Positions 1 through 13,319 of a stretch of 64,000 nt of DNA are shown piece by piece. Source of the stretch: Nymphaea colorata (taxonomy: Eukaryota; Streptophyta; Magnoliopsida; Nymphaeales; Nymphaeaceae); the NCBI RefSeq assembly GCF_008831285.2, contig NC_045138.2:23533934-23597933 (forward strand), in the 5' to 3' direction. A program made the translations under genes and the position numbers. The number at the start of each line of letters is the position of its first letter. Positions within the stretch are counted from its first letter, which is position 1. Below the pieces are notes generated by a model. The model had not been told where the DNA came from. It ran no database searches and saw only the letters and a list, made by a program, of their open reading frames with translations.

Positions 1-45
1 AAAACATTGTTCATCAATCATCACAAAACATTGTTCATCATCATT

Positions 46-2314
46 CTAGTCATCATCAATGCCCAAATCATCGTTCTCCCCAATCTCCTCTTCTTCCACA
101 ATAGAAGATGTTGAGGGAATACAAGGTTCTTCGAATCTTGAATTAACAACTACAAGTTCATTCTCTTGTTCTAAGTTAAAGTCCTCAACATTCACGTCCC
201 AATATTTAGTTTCTCCTTCCCTACAAGACAAAAAAATTGTAATTATTATGATGTTAGCGAATAAGAAGAGAAACATCTAAATCAATAAATCATATACTTA
301 ATTTACCTATATTATTCTTTGTTCCGTGATAGAAGCCGAAGGTTAGAATGCACATAAACCAGATTTTCTGCACGTTTGCTTGTGAGATTATTTCGTTTTA
401 TAGTGTGGATTTGTGAATATGTACTCCAATTTCTCTCACAGCATGAAGATGTAGCAGGTTGAACTAGCAATCTGAAAGCAAGGTATTGAAGAGTAGGATA
501 AGCAGTTCCATGTTTAATCCACCAAGATAAAGATGGATAATTATCTTTGTCTACAGTTGCACCTACATCTTCTCCAATTCCAGTAGAAAACCTTTCAAAC
601 TCATCATTAGCTCGGCGATTTTGATGTACATCAATGAAAATCCTATTAATACATGCTACTCTGTTTGTTGATAATTCTAGATCCAGATGTGGTGGGGTTC
701 TTCCAACACCCCCTGTAAGCCACTTTTTTCCATAATATTTAGGATTTAATGTATGTGCCATGCATTGAAGAGGATTGCTACTTTTGTCCCATCTTGCAAT
801 CAATATTCTATGCACATGATCAAAAAATGCTGAATCTTCAAGTGCAATACTTTTTTTTTCATGCTTAAAAATAACCTCTTGGATTTTTTCAATCATAGTG
901 TCCCACATCTCATACACACAGTGCAACGTTGAATTATCACAATCAAGAACTCTCAACATCTCCCAGATCGGTTCTGTGAATGCAAGAAAATAAAAGATTT
1001 GATCCCACCACTTGTCTTCAAGAATCATTCCTTTGATTGCTTGAGCTTTGTCATCATCATCAGCACGGTAGAAACTCCAATCATCATCAGTCACCATACT
1101 GATCAATGCACTTTTCACCATTTTTATCCTTTTGACCATAACAATTAGAGATGCAAAACGTGTCTCTCTGCAACTCTTAATAATTTTAGATCAGAATGCT
1201 TGTTATAAATGGAAAGTGCATGTTGATGATTTACTATGAAATTTTTGATGTTCCTCACATCCTTTTCCAAGTCTTCAATCCACGAACATAATTCATAAGC
1301 ATGAGAATCTTGCTCTTTACTTGGTGGATTGCATATACTCTTTAGAGCCAAATTTAACCTATGAACTGCACAAGAAGTCCAAAAGATATGAGGGTAGTAC
1401 TCCTTTTCTATCGCAATACCAGCTGCTCTACATACAGGTGCATTGTCTGTAATTAGCTGAACAACGTTTTCTTTCCCCACTTCTTCAATTATTTCCATAA
1501 ACAATCCTTTCAGATACTCAGCACTTTTGTATTCACCAGATGCATCTATTGCTTTCAAGAAAATTGGTCCATTTGCTGAAGTTGCAATGAAATTAATAAG
1601 AGGGCGTCGTTGCAAATCTGTCCAGCCATCAGAAACAATAGAAACTCCGTGTTGATCCCAAGTGAACTTTTGAGACTCTAACAATTTGTTCACTCGAGTC
1701 ATCTGTTGTTCTAGTAGTACAGTGCGAAGCCTTTCAGAACTAAGGGGAACATACCCAGTCAAGTTAGAATTTGCAATAGATTTAACTAAGTCTCTCCAAT
1801 ATGGACTTCTAGCTACATTAAATGGTATGCAATTAGCATAGAAAAATGTCGCCACTTTTAGATCTAATTCTCACCGTCCTTGTAAACTAAATGAATCCTT
1901 AATTGATTTCTGATGAACATCAACAACTTTTCTTTTTTTGGTAGGATTCTGAATATCATCATGTAAAATTGAAGCAATGTCAATGAAACCAGATCCAGAT
2001 GATGTGCTTTTCTTATTCTCAAAGGCTTTTTGTTCTTTCTTCAACTGAGCCAAAGTCTCGTTAGTGATTTTCTTACATGGTTGAATTCCTTTTTGACTGA
2101 TTTTTAATAGATGTGCTTTCACTCTTGTATATGATCCATTGAACTGTCCCTCACAAAAATTACACCTAAAAAAAGCATTTCCACCGCCTCCAGGAGGTTT
2201 CCCCATTAGATTCACGTATGACCATAATGGTGGCTGAGGTGTAGCTGATCCAGAACCACAACTTGTAGGTTGAGAGTCTTGAGACTGAGACACTGTTTTT
2301 CCTTTGCTCGCCAT
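46..2314 (-). pseudogene. hAT transposase (BED finger, DUF659, hAT dimerisation), broken
   Basis: Transposase of a cut-and-paste element. From the ATG at 2314 (reading leftwards) it has a BED zinc finger (C-x2-C with downstream H and C, about residues 48-80). A DUF659-like block with SDGWTDLQRRPLINF and a TDNAP motif lies around 1145-1855. The C-terminal hAT dimerisation block (CCERNWSTYSQIHT) lies at about 380-480. An 86-bp intron (221-306, GT..AG on the - strand) separates an acidic tail exon ending at 46. Breaks: an in-frame TGA at 1871-1873; an extra AG dinucleotide near 1160 that shifts the frame and truncates the middle block; and a TAA at 312-314 just before the intron. All parts otherwise align in order, so this is a recently inactivated copy rather than a chance match. 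A domesticated hAT gene is unlikely given three disabling changes. Confidence 0.85.
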
Positions 2315-2449
2315 ACTAGATTAAACATAATAAAAAATGGAAAAAACGTATAATGAACATAAAATTTATGAAATAAAACAATACAACAAACTGACAAAGT
2401 ATAAACATGCACTGCAGTCACAAAACTTCAAAGATTCAGAAGCAGAACG

Positions 2450-2625
2450 AAGGCTGAATAGTGAACAGGAACATTCAAGAATGGTAAATGATAGTACTGC
2501 CAGATTGAATAGTGAACAGGAACAGAAGCAATTCGTTAAAGCCTAAAACTAAAAGAAACATGAACAATAGCGAAGGCTGAAGTGAATAGTGAACAGTGAA
2601 CAGGAACATTCACGAATGGTATATT
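2450..2625. repeat. Short direct repeats upstream of the hAT transposase
   Basis: The motif GAATAGTGAACAGGAACA recurs with small changes near 2455, 2505 and 2590. Two copies are followed by ATTCA(A/C)GAATGGTA. hAT transposases are known to bind clustered subterminal motifs, so these may be remnants of such sites. They could equally be a simple local duplication. Confidence 0.5.
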
Positions 2626-3113
2626 ATATGTTAATGCCATCTAGATATCACGTATTCATCATTGTCTAACATCATGAACAACAGCGAAGGCAAAATCCCC
2701 AAATAGGTTATACACCCAAAACGGCAAAATCCCCAAATCCCAAAATCAAACAAAAAAAAGAAAACATCGCACATAGCATTGAAGAATATGATTCTAAACC
2801 GTCCAATCTTCAAACCAAAACATCCCCAAATCAGATTTTAATACCCAATGTAAAAAATCCACAAATAAAAGTTGAAACCCTAACTTCTATTATCGAAAAT
2901 AATCGACAAAACACTTACCTGTCTGTCGCTGGCTGCCGCCGGACGCCACCGGAAGTCGCCGTCGATCGCCGGAGGTCGCCGTCGCCCGCCATTGCCTTAC
3001 TGTGCTGCCAGCCTGCTACGGAAGCCGTCGAGGGTAAACGAAGGTCGAGCGTCGATCGCCAGAGGTCAGTGCGTAAAACAAAACGCGGGTTAAAAAGTCG
3101 GTTATACAAGTGG

Positions 3114-3146
3114 TTTGGATCGGGTCTGACCCAGACCCGATCCAAA
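3114..3146. repeat. Perfect 15-bp hairpin
   Basis: TTTGGATCGGGTCTG (3114-3128) is followed by a 3-base loop and its exact reverse complement (3132-3146). It lies in the GC-rich outer part of the hAT element. It could act as a transposase or insulating structure, or simply be a palindromic repeat tip. No gene is attached. Confidence 0.8.
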
Positions 3147-3239
3147 ACGTATCCAGCCGTATCGCCGTGTCGGGATCCCCGTGTCCACGTGTCGACACCG
3201 GTACTCGACCCAGTCTGCCGTATCCGTGTGACGTAGCAT

Positions 3240-6234
3240 GGAACTTATTTTTTCTACAACTACTCTTAAAAGCTAGGTTTTTGCCATCCAAAAAAAAAAG
3301 CCAAATTTCAGAAATTAAAAACCTGGTTTTGGTCTTGTCATCCAAGTAGATTTACCAAAACTCATTAGAAAACCATGATCCATTTTTTAGGGTGTCATCC
3401 AAATGCCCCCTTAAAATTTCTGGATTTTTTTAAAAGGTAGAATTTGATTTTTCAAGAACTAGGCTATACCCCCTAGCTTTGCATATTCATGGCAGCACCT
3501 TGTCAACGGTGTTTGCATTAGAGGAACAAATTGCTGAACAACGGACTTGGTAGGAAATGAAAATGGAGGCAAAGCTCTAGGTTGCGGGCGTAGCTTCTTT
3601 AGGAGGTCAGAATAATGTGTTATATGACAAGTTTGCTTTTGAAAACTATCGAGCACCACTCTTTTGTAGCTTATCAACCATTTGCGGTAGATCTAATTTC
3701 ACAAACTCATTTGCTGTCTTGGCTGCATGCTATTGGATTTTTCTGCAATGTCATTGTTATGCCCCCTCTTTCACATTGTCCACTAATCGAAGCCTTTAGT
3801 TCAAAGTCCTTTCCACTAGCAAGGCATTTGAACTCCAACATCCCTTTACATCTAATGACATTTTTAATGCCATTTTCTGCTATTTTGGGGTTGAAGGACC
3901 CAGGGTTGCACCCTTATCTGGTTTTAAGAAGATTTCACTTGCAGAATCTTATTTACATGCCAATTTTTATTAGGTAGTACCTTGCACACAACGTTCATGA
4001 AAAAAATGCTTGCTTGCCTCCATGCCCATGAGTATTGGTTACTCCTGGCACATTTACCATTGGCAACAGATCAAAGGTCTAAACTACTATCTCAATGTTT
4101 GAAAAACCTAAGTATTATGCTTCAATCCTAATCAAAACCGTGAAACGCGTCTGCATATGTAATAACTTAGAAAAGGAACTCTCAGGGCATCAGCTAAGAA
4201 GTAGACCAAAACATTATTTCATCATAGGGTCATAACGTGAACTTACATCTACATGATGCATGCAAATTTTAGGAAAATAATTGAGAAATCAAATTCAAGA
4301 TAGCATTGGAAATCAAATTGAAAATTGATTTTAAAAGAAAGCTTAGAGTTGGATTTGAAGAAGGATTAAAAAAGATGTTTTGAAATGATGATACAAATTT
4401 AAAAATGTTTCATAGAAGATACCAAAACACTCAGCGGTCCTTTGTTACAGCTGGAGAAAATGATGTGGAACATGTTGATCATGTTTGGTTCCTAAGAAGG
4501 TGGTGCACATGTTTTACGACGCATGATAACCTACCACATGAAAGAGATCAAAACAATGGATACAAATGTTTGACAAACCATTCCGTGCATGCTGTTATAG
4601 AAAGCAAACCATATACAATGTGATCCTTGACTAATAAAAATAAAATGAAAGAATTAATATACCATTATGCAAGCATCAAAGACAGAAAGCAAGCAAATAG
4701 AAAACATGAAATTATACATGATCTGAGGAGAGTCCTCTGCATAGAATCGCCAGGTAGGCTGCCTCATGCATTGAACAACACCTTCCACAAGCTCACGCCA
4801 ACTAGGACCATACACAACACAAACCTAGAAACAAGCCTAACTAACAAGCCTAATTGGTTGATGCAGAGACCTATGATGGACCCCTGACATACCAATGAGG
4901 CTAAACAAGTAATGGTTAATAAATGATTGCCAGAACCCAGACAACAAGTTATTAAAGTGGACCGACACTCTAATTTGAATGGAAAGATATGCAAGCTAAA
5001 ATACGAAGCATATTAAAAGTTTGGACAAAGTAGATACCCTATACAGACTCTGATTGACATGATGACTCCTGGACATGTTAAAGAAACCTATAGAAGTGAT
5101 GGAATTGAGAAACCTATCCAGATGAGGGAGAAACAAAGTAATGAACATAGGTTACATTAATCCAGATTTGACGGAAAGTAGAATTGACATTGCAAAATGC
5201 CGCTCAACTTCCTAGGAGGAAAGACAGACTAATGACCTTAGATTAACATGAAATTGCCTAGACATCATCTAAACACACCTATGAAACACTTCAAAGTGAC
5301 AAAATTGAAAAACTATGGCTAGAACTTAACATAGATGTATTCAAAGTTATTTCAGAAAACTAACATTCTGTAGTATGTAGAAACACACATATCATCCGGT
5401 TGGCGAATTCGGCCGAGTGAAAAAGTATCTAACATGCATGGTTTGGGCTAAAAATTGGTGAATTGACTACCGGTATAGAGATGAGCCAAATGCACATTAT
5501 AGCTTTTCAATATAACACACCTTGGCCTACAGTTATAGGGTCTGGAATTCAAGGGTTTGATGAAACTGAGATAACTATGTGTAGAAATACAAAATATATG
5601 TCAAATGACTAAATTTGGAAGACAATTTAACGACCCTAATGAACATTAATGTGGCTGTAAATCGACATGGAGACTCTTGGGTTAGGGATGATAAAATCCC
5701 ACCATACGACACAACCAAGCCCCTCTCCATCTCAGACTTATGAGGTTGGAAAGTTGGAGATTCATTCGAATCTCAAACACTGGATAGAAGACTACGACAT
5801 AAAAAATAGACATTCAGTGGGAAACTGAAAGAGGGCCAAATCAAATCTAAAATCTTTGACAAAACTGGGTAGGACAAGACAAGACACTAGAGGAAGTTAT
5901 CCCCATTGAGATATTCAAAAAATGTGTCAATCTCAACTTATAATGTCGAGAAAACGTGCTACTTCTCATCATCAATCTTACTGCAAAAAAACTATCAAAT
6001 GGATTTCTATATTCCGACTAGCAGATGGGTCAAACAATGTCAAAAAAAAAATGCAAACTTGAGCTCATTGAAAAGCTAACACATAGATGCACTACTTTTT
6101 CTCTTACAAGATCAAGAGATTCAACCCGTCTCTTGACAAAACAAGGCTAAATTTCGGGACCCAAATTTCTACATACAAAGATTAGCAAAAAACTGGTTTT
6201 TGTATTTCGTGCAAAAGAGAGAGCAAACATACGA
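3240..6234. other. Gene-free interval
   Basis: No reading frame here resembles a known protein and none has exon-like structure. The only repeat-like feature is near 3380-3410, where TCATCCAAATGCCCCC followed by TTA looks like the right tip of a Tourist-type element. I could not find its left tip. The rest is AT-rich, unremarkable sequence. Confidence 0.5.
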
Positions 6235-6239
6235 AAATG

Positions 6240-6689
6240 TGGTAGCTAAAGGAATGACTTGCCTGCACGTCTTCTTCTTGTGTTCCTGAAAATGACACAA
6301 ATATAACACAAGAGCAACACAACAACTAATCCACCACTTGTTTCTTCAAGTGGTCGCAAGGCATGACACAAGGCAACAAGGATTAAGCACACAACAAGAA
6401 ACCTTTGAACACACTTGAAAGCGTTCTTTACTTACGTTTGGCCAACCCAAAGGGCCATATATATACATGTAAAAAAAAAACTGAAAAATAAATGACATGA
6501 CTCTTAGTGATTCCACTATGGCCATTATTGACATATGCATTAAAAACAAAAACTGAAAATTAAAATAGGCAACGTGAAGGGGCACTTGTCACGGTAGGAT
6601 GGAACTTTTGGGGAACCCAAAAGTTGAACCCTTCACCTTCTTCATAAAAACATGACACATTTTTAATTCTTTTGCATTAACTTTCATCA
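6240..6689 (-). repeat. 3' LTR of the first copia element
   Basis: 450 bp, running TGATGAAAG...GCTACCA on the - strand, with the usual TG..CA ends. It matches the block at 10675-11125 over its whole length, with scattered substitutions and small indels. The many differences suggest an old insertion. Confidence 0.93.
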
Positions 6690-6727
6690 CTCCCCCTTAA
6701 TGCAAAGTTTAAAACACCAAGGTGAGA

Positions 6728-9700
6728 TCAAAACTTCACAAATTTTGGGTATGAAAGTGTCTTAGTAAACCTATCCGCAACTTGCTCATTGGTTGAACAA
6801 AACTTCAACACGATTTGACCTTTACCAACAATCTCACGAATGAGATGATGACGAAGTTCAATATGTTTTGCCCATCCATGGTAAATCGGATTTCTTGTCA
6901 TTGCTATAGTTGTCTTGTTGTCACAATGGATTGGTGTTCCTTCAGTTTGACTTTGACCAAGATCTTTCAAAACTCGACGCATCCAAATTGCCTGAAAAAT
7001 AGCTGCTGATGCAGCAATATACTCCGCTTCTTAAGATGATAATGTTTTCGTACTTTGCTTCTTTGATCACCATGATATAGCACCTGATCCAAGTGTATAA
7101 ACATAGCCACTTGTGCTTCTTTGAACATCTATAGTTCCTGCCCAATCACTATTAGTGTAACCAAGTAAGTTAAAAAGACAAACATCTGATTTATGCCAAA
7201 TTTCATATTTAGTAGTTTCACGGATGTAACGTAGAACACGTTTTGCTGCCCCCCAGATGGTGTAATGATGGATTGTGCATGAACCTGGATACCAGCTGAC
7301 AACAAATCAAATATTTGGTCGTATATGAGTCAAATATAACAAGTCACCAACTAGATCTCTAAACATTGTTCCATTGGCTTTAGCAGTCCCATCAGACAAA
7401 GTCAATTTTTCACCTGCATTCATTGGAGTAGAACACGACTTGCAATTTAACATTTTATACCTCTTAAGTAGGCTTAATGCATATTTTTCTTGACAGATAA
7501 AAATGCCATTATTTGTTTGGACAACTTGAAGACCAAGAAAGAAATGCAATAAACCCAAATCTGACATTTCGAACTCACTTATTATACTATCCTTGAATTT
7601 TTGAATGAGCACATTACTTGATCCCATGTAGATAATGTCATCTACATAAACACATACCACAAGCATATCAATACCTTCATTTTTCAAGTATAATGTGGGT
7701 TCACTCTCACAACGTCGAAACCCATTTCTGTGAAGATATGTGTCAAGCCTCCCATACCATGCTCTTGGTTCTTACTTGAGACCATAAAGGGTCTGCTTCA
7801 ACTTATACACTTTCTTCTCATGTCCACCTACGACAAAGCCCTGTGGTAGATGTACGTATACCTCTTCTTCTAAAGCACAATTCAAAAAAGCAGACTTGAC
7901 ATCAAATTGAAATATCTTCCATTTTAAGTGAGCTGATAGTGCCAATACTAGTCTGATAGTCTCAAAACGAGCAACAAGAGAAAAAATTTCAAAATATTCA
8001 ATGCCATATTTTTGTACATACCCTCTGACTACTAGTCTGGCCTTGTATTTTTGCGCATCTTCATCGACATTATACTTTAATTTGTAAAATCATTTCACAC
8101 TTATAGGTTCCTTTCTTTGTGGCAAATCTACCAGCTGCCATGTATCATTTATCTTAATTGTATCGATCTCTTCTTACATTGTTTTTTCTCATTCTTCTTT
8201 ACCACATGCTTTCTCATAACATGATGGTTCAGTTACCATAAAAGTAAATGAACAAGAAGCATATATGTCATGTAGAGATCGTACCTTTCTTGGTGGAGAA
8301 GATCCATCTGTAATTATTTTTACATCTTCTTCATGATCCGAATTGGTCTCTTTTGAATGAGTAGTACTTGACGATGATGCATTTGAGTGAGAAGTTGATT
8401 CAACAAATAGAATATGTTTGTCTTCTATTGTTGTCCACTCTCATGATCCATTCTCATAAAAAATGATATCACGCCGAATGATTAAAGACTTTGTTACCGG
8501 ATTGTATAGTTTATAACCTTTTGAGTTATTACTATAACACCCAAAAATACATTTTTCACTCTTTTTGTCCATTTTGTCTGGACTACTAGAATCAAGCAAG
8601 GAGTAGGCAATGCATTCAAAAACTTTTAAATTACTTATATCAGGTTTTTTCTCCCACCATACTTCATATGGAGTCATATTGCGGACTGCTTTAGTTGGTG
8701 ATATGTTGAGAAGATACACAGTTGTAGCCACTGCTTCAGCACAAAACTTATTTGAAAGATGTTTCTCATTCAACATGCTACGAGCCATTTCTACCACTGT
8801 GCGATTTTTCCTTTCAGCAACTCCATTTTACTAGAGAGTTTTTCTTACTATCAACTGTCTACGTATATCATGTAATTTGCAGAAATTTTCAAAATTATTT
8901 GACAAAAATTCTTTCCCTCTATCAGTACGAAATATTTTTATAGGTCACTCACATTCTTTTTCTGCAAACATTTTAAATTCCTTGAATTTTTCAAAAGCTT
9001 GAGATGTTTTAATAAGAAAAAACACCCAACTCATGCGAAAAAAATCATCAGTGAATAGTAGAAAATATTTACTATTATTCAGAGATGGAGTTCTTGTTGG
9101 TCCACAAATGTCAGCATGCACTAATTCTAAAGGAGCTTTCGCTCTCCATGCTTTCCCAACTGGAAATGGAAAACAATGTTGTTTTCCATAAACACATGCT
9201 TCACAAATATCTTCATTATTGGTAAGATGAGGTAAACCAACAACTAATTTTTCTACCCCAATCACTTCAATCCATTGTAGTGCAAGTATCCATATCTTAA
9301 GTGTCATAATTTAGACACTTTATTCATGTCTACAACTAAGACATATGCACCAAAGTGTGAAAGCTCGATTGGAAACATTTTGTTTTTTGTCATGTGCACC
9401 ACTCTAGGTGGCATGTTAGAAAATTTCTTTTTGATTTCACATATATCATCATGAAATGAAATTATATATCCTTTTTATGTTAACTGTTTAACACGTAGCA
9501 AGTTATATGGTAATCCAGGTATATAATAAGCATCATGTACCAATCTTTTAGTATCACCTTTAATTGGTATCTCAATTGTGCCTTTACCATCAATTTGCAC
9601 ATTTTTCTTGTCTCCAAGTAGAACTTGTTGCTTCACTGATTCATCAATGTCACGAAACAAGCCTCACTTTCCTGTTATATGATTACTCCACCCACTATCT

Positions 9701-10480
9701 AAAAACCATACATGAATATTTTCTTTTGACTTTGTATGAGTAAAAAACAAGTTACCATCTTCTGTTTTTTCTTCCACTACATTAGCATGTTGTTTTGCAT
9801 TATCCCAACAGTATGCTTCAGTATGACCATTTCTTTTGCAAAAAATACAGTACCTGTTTGTGTGGCCATGTTTTTTATTGTTTGTGTCACCCCCTTCTTA
9901 CTTGTTTTGTCCTGCCTCAAATCTTCCTCGTCCACGCCCACGGTAGTTACCTCTACCTCACCCCCGACATGCATTCTTTCGTACAGTTGCTCCCTTTCTC
10001 TCTTTGCTAAAGTCATCCAACTTGACTTGGGCTTGGAATGCTTGTTCTACACTCATATTTTTTCTACAATTTTCTGGTTATTGACAACCTCTCCAAAGGT
10101 TTTCATCTCATTTATAATTATGAAAGCTCTTGAAAAAAATTCTTGGACCGATTCATTGTTTTTCATAAACAATGTTTCAAACTCTTTACGGAGGGTTTGG
10201 AGTTTCACTGTCGTTACCTTCTTATCACCATGATATTCTTGCTTGAGAATAGTCCAAGCTTCATTTGAACTAGTAGCACCAGCAATTTGAGGAAAGATAG
10301 TCTCACTTACAGCTTGTTGAAGAACAAGTAAGGCTTTTGAATCTTTCTTCCGCTGCTCTATTGATTCAACTATCTTTTCTCCTTGTTTGGAGCTCTCTCC
10401 ATTTCTATATAGTCATTTTCAACTAGATCTCAAAGATCTTGTGATAAAAAGAAAGTTTTCATTTTTATGCTCCAAAATCC
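6728..10480 (-). pseudogene. Copia gag-pol polyprotein remnant
   Basis: Reading leftwards: a gag domain (about 10480-9860); a CCHC zinc knuckle (C-x2-C-x4-H-x4-C, about 9850-9810); an aspartic protease DSG motif near 9695; a gag-pre-integrase and integrase segment (9307-8945, then 8797-8441); reverse transcriptase (about 8300-7300, with YVDDI of the active site at about 7640); and RNase H (about 7140-6728, EAEYIA motif then HCDNKT). The order PR-INT-RT-RH defines copia. Next to DSG, the usual Cys of DSGCSNH is Trp. Stops interrupt every domain, for example in gag near 10430, between RT blocks near 7773 and before EAEY near 7033. Non-functional. Confidence 0.92.
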
Positions 10481-10658
10481 ATATTATCACCATTAAATAC
10501 AGGTATGAGCGATTAAAAAAATACTTTAAGTGGTCATGCCATTAGCCATAATGAACAAAAACTTCCCACATAAATTTTGTAGAACAAATTGTGTGCAAAA
10601 TTTACCTTGCAGGCTTCTCTTTTGCACTCTTACCAACAATCACAAGTACACAATCAAC

Positions 10659-10673
10659 TTGGCTCTGATACCA
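10659..10673 (-). other. Primer-binding site (initiator tRNA-Met type)
   Basis: On the - strand this reads TGGTATCAGAGCCAA, complementary to the 3' end of plant initiator tRNA-Met, one base downstream of the 5' LTR end. It fixes the polarity of the element. Confidence 0.93.
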
Positions 10674-10674
10674 C

Positions 10675-11125
10675 TGTTAGCTAAAGGAATGACCTCCCTG
10701 CACGTCTTCTTCTTCTGCTACTGTAAATGACACGAATATAACATAAGAGCAACATAACAACTAATCCACCACTTGTTTCTTCAAGTGGTCGCAAGGCATG
10801 ACACAAGGCAGCAAGGATTAAGCACACAACAAGAAATCCTTGAACACACTTGAAAGCCTTCCTTACTCACGTTTGGCCAACCCAAAGGATCATATATATA
10901 CATGTAAAAAAATTGAAAAATAAATGACATGACTCTTGGTAATTCCACTATGGCCATTATTGACATATGCATTAAAAACAAAAAAACTGAAAGTTAAAAT
11001 AAGCAAGGTGAAAGGGCACTTGTCATGGCATGATAGAACTTTTGAGGAACCCAAAAGTTGAACCCTTCACCTTCTTCATAAAGACATGCACACGTTTTTA
11101 ATTTTTTTTGCATTTACTTTCATCA
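10675..11125 (-). repeat. 5' LTR of the first copia element
   Basis: 451 bp with ends TGATGAAAG...GCTAACA on the - strand. A TATATATACA stretch about 230 bp in (near 10893-10902) could be the LTR promoter TATA box. AAATG follows at 11126-11130 as the target duplication. Confidence 0.93.
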
Positions 11126-11130
11126 AAATG

Positions 11131-12461
11131 ATGCCAAACAAAATTAGGCATCCCAACAATTTCAACATCTGTCAATTTGTTGAAAACTCTTCCTAAAACG
11201 AGAGTTCTGGTGTAATAATTCAAACAAAATTCTGCTATGCGACACAAACTCTTAACCGAGACGACTAAAAACTTTGAGTACCCTGACTTCTACAACATGG
11301 GACACAACCATGTGGAAAACAAAACAAAATGACTTGACTTCTAAACAGTGGCATGCACACAATGGGAATACATTTAAACATTGATATCGACCTCTTTATT
11401 GGGTTCTACCCATGATCTGGATCCTTTCGATTCCAATTTATTTGGATCTTTTATCCACCTTCTGTTTTGAATTCAAAACCCTATTTTCAATATGAATCCC
11501 TTCATTCATCTCATATGAATTACCCAAGTTCAATAGTTTATATAAATTTCAACACTTCGATTTCAAATTCAAAACTCAATGCTCTATATGAATTTAAATC
11601 CAAGTGCAATACACTAATTCATATCATTTTATGAGTTCAGATCACCTTCTAGGCCTTCTCTTGGTTAGATCTCACTGGCCATTTAGATCGAGACCTAAGT
11701 CTCAAGTGTTCAACCTTCCATCCCTAGACCAAATCCATGATCCAATAACCAATTTCTTCTACGATGAACATTTCAAGGTTTTCTTTTTTTTTTATTTACT
11801 ACACAAAATCCAAATATACCTTTGATTCGTATCTACCAAACTTCTGGCCCTTAATCCAATTACTGAGCTTTCAATTTGGGCTCCTAATCTAAATTCCTTA
11901 TCAAGATCAAAAATTTCTATTGCCAAAACTTTCCTAGAAACCGGATTATACTCCAAGTAGTAAATCAACTATCCAAAGTCCAAGATCCACAAGGAGGACA
12001 CGATCCCCATGCTCTGGGCTTCATGAAATACATTATATCTTCAGTCAAGATACTCATGAAGACCGTTGAAGTAAATCAACATTTCTATTGGTAGGCCCAA
12101 CCTTCCTCACCACATTCGAGCATCTTCATGGAAGATGTATGATGTAATTCTCTTGAAAATACATGACATTTCATTCATATCTTTAATTTACCTAAGTTTT
12201 CAACCACCTGCAGATTGATCCTGAGGGATTGGCACAACAGATGGAGCGGGGGCTAGTAGATGGCCAGCCTTGATTTTGTATTTGGAGATGTCAACTTCCT
12301 ATGCTGTAAAAGGTGGGGGCACAGACATTCAAGTTGATGCATGGCGGGCCGGCATCTCAGGGCACTGAAATTGTAGCCTGTAGGTTTAATGAATAGGGGC
12401 TTCGGCGTTCTATTAGGTAGTGGGTACTCTATCTCACCCAAAACCACCTGAAGATTGAGTT
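11131..12461. other. Gene-free interval
   Basis: AT-rich sequence with no supported gene. A short phrase (CAACCACCTGCAGATTGA near 12200) recurs in altered form near 12441, flanking about 220 bp. This hints at an old repeat but shows no clear terminal structure. Confidence 0.45.
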
Positions 12462-12469
12462 ATTTTGCT

Positions 12470-12715
12470 CAGAGGCGCTGCCAAGAAGGCCGGTGGGGGC
12501 CTTGCCATCCCCACCCCCCAACCACCCTTCAAAATTTAAAAATACATATGTATATATATATATATACATGCAGTTTTCTAAAATTTTCATTTAGTTCTAT
12601 ATATAAATTTTGAAAAATTATATTTCGGCCCTTGTTAAAAAAATTTGAAACTATAGTTCGATCTCTCTAATGAAAAAAATTTGGCTTATTAAAGAAATTT
12701 CTGTTTCCGTCCTTG
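12470..12715. mobile_element. hAT-type MITE, target duplication ATTTTGCT
   Basis: 246 bp non-coding element beginning CAGAGGCGCTGCC and ending CCGTCCTTG. It is flanked by the exact 8-bp repeat ATTTTGCT (12462-12469 and 12716-12723). The 8-bp duplication and the CAG..CTG-like tips fit hAT. The tips match only partly, so the copy is old. The interior is AT-rich. Confidence 0.75.
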
Positions 12716-13216
12716 ATTTTGCTCAAACAATTCCTCGGACACTCATTACTTCCATATAGCTCATGGTTCGTAGCATGGTTTGAAAGAAATGGACCGGAAA
12801 GTCCAATGCCGGGCATAAATGAAAGCTGATGATTGAGAGTGGCAGTAGGAGGCGGGGCTGCGTGGTGGTCTGAGTCATTAAGTCGATGGTTGATAAGCAT
12901 GTGAAATGAGAGGACTTTATAACCTGCTGCGTTTTTATTGTGGAGCCCTAAACTTCAATCGTAATGAAGAATGACCTTCTTTATTGTGAAATAAACATTC
13001 AATTATGAATAACATGAAGTTAGCGGCAAAAAAAAATGACATCAAGATGAAACAGCAATTTTCAGTAACTTGTCATCAGTATGATACACGAACTACAAAA
13101 AATGTGAACATAAAATCATCATTGGTTTAATTTAAAAGGGTTGTTGAAACTATTAATCAGACGTAAAACGTGATACTTTCCATTGAGTAAGTCACAGTGA
13201 AGATGGCTCGTTTAAG

Positions 13217-13319
<103 letters not shown>

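Larger units (their letters stand above)
1..3240 (-). mobile_element. hAT-superfamily DNA transposon (partial, degenerate)
   Basis: The stretch holds a - strand hAT transposase (46-2314) and, upstream of it, about 900 bp of non-coding DNA. That upstream part contains repeated copies of an 18-base motif and a GC-rich segment (2930-3240) with a long hairpin. The left end of the element lies outside the window, so the second terminal repeat cannot be paired. I saw no certain terminal repeat near 3240, so the right limit is approximate. Assignment to hAT rests on the BED finger, DUF659-like and C-terminal dimerisation blocks of the transposase. Confidence 0.7.
6240..11125 (-). mobile_element. Complete but degenerate Ty1/copia LTR retrotransposon
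   Basis: Both LTRs, the primer-binding site, polypurine tract and all copia domains in copia order are present on the - strand. The 5-bp target duplication AAATG is exact (6235-6239 and 11126-11130). The primer-binding site (10659-10673 on +, reading TGGTATCAGAGCCAA on -) matches the 3' end of plant initiator tRNA-Met and lies one base from the 5' LTR. The polypurine tract (AAGGGGGAG on -, about 6690-6699) abuts the 3' LTR. The coding region has many stops and shifts, so the copy cannot move on its own. Confidence 0.95.

Noticed and set aside
59-280. + strand frame of 73 codons
   Set aside because: Antisense to the acidic tail exon of the hAT transposase, which explains the open frame.
3615-3977. 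120-codon + strand frame
   Set aside because: No domain, overlapped by another frame, no exon signals; AT-rich chance ORF.
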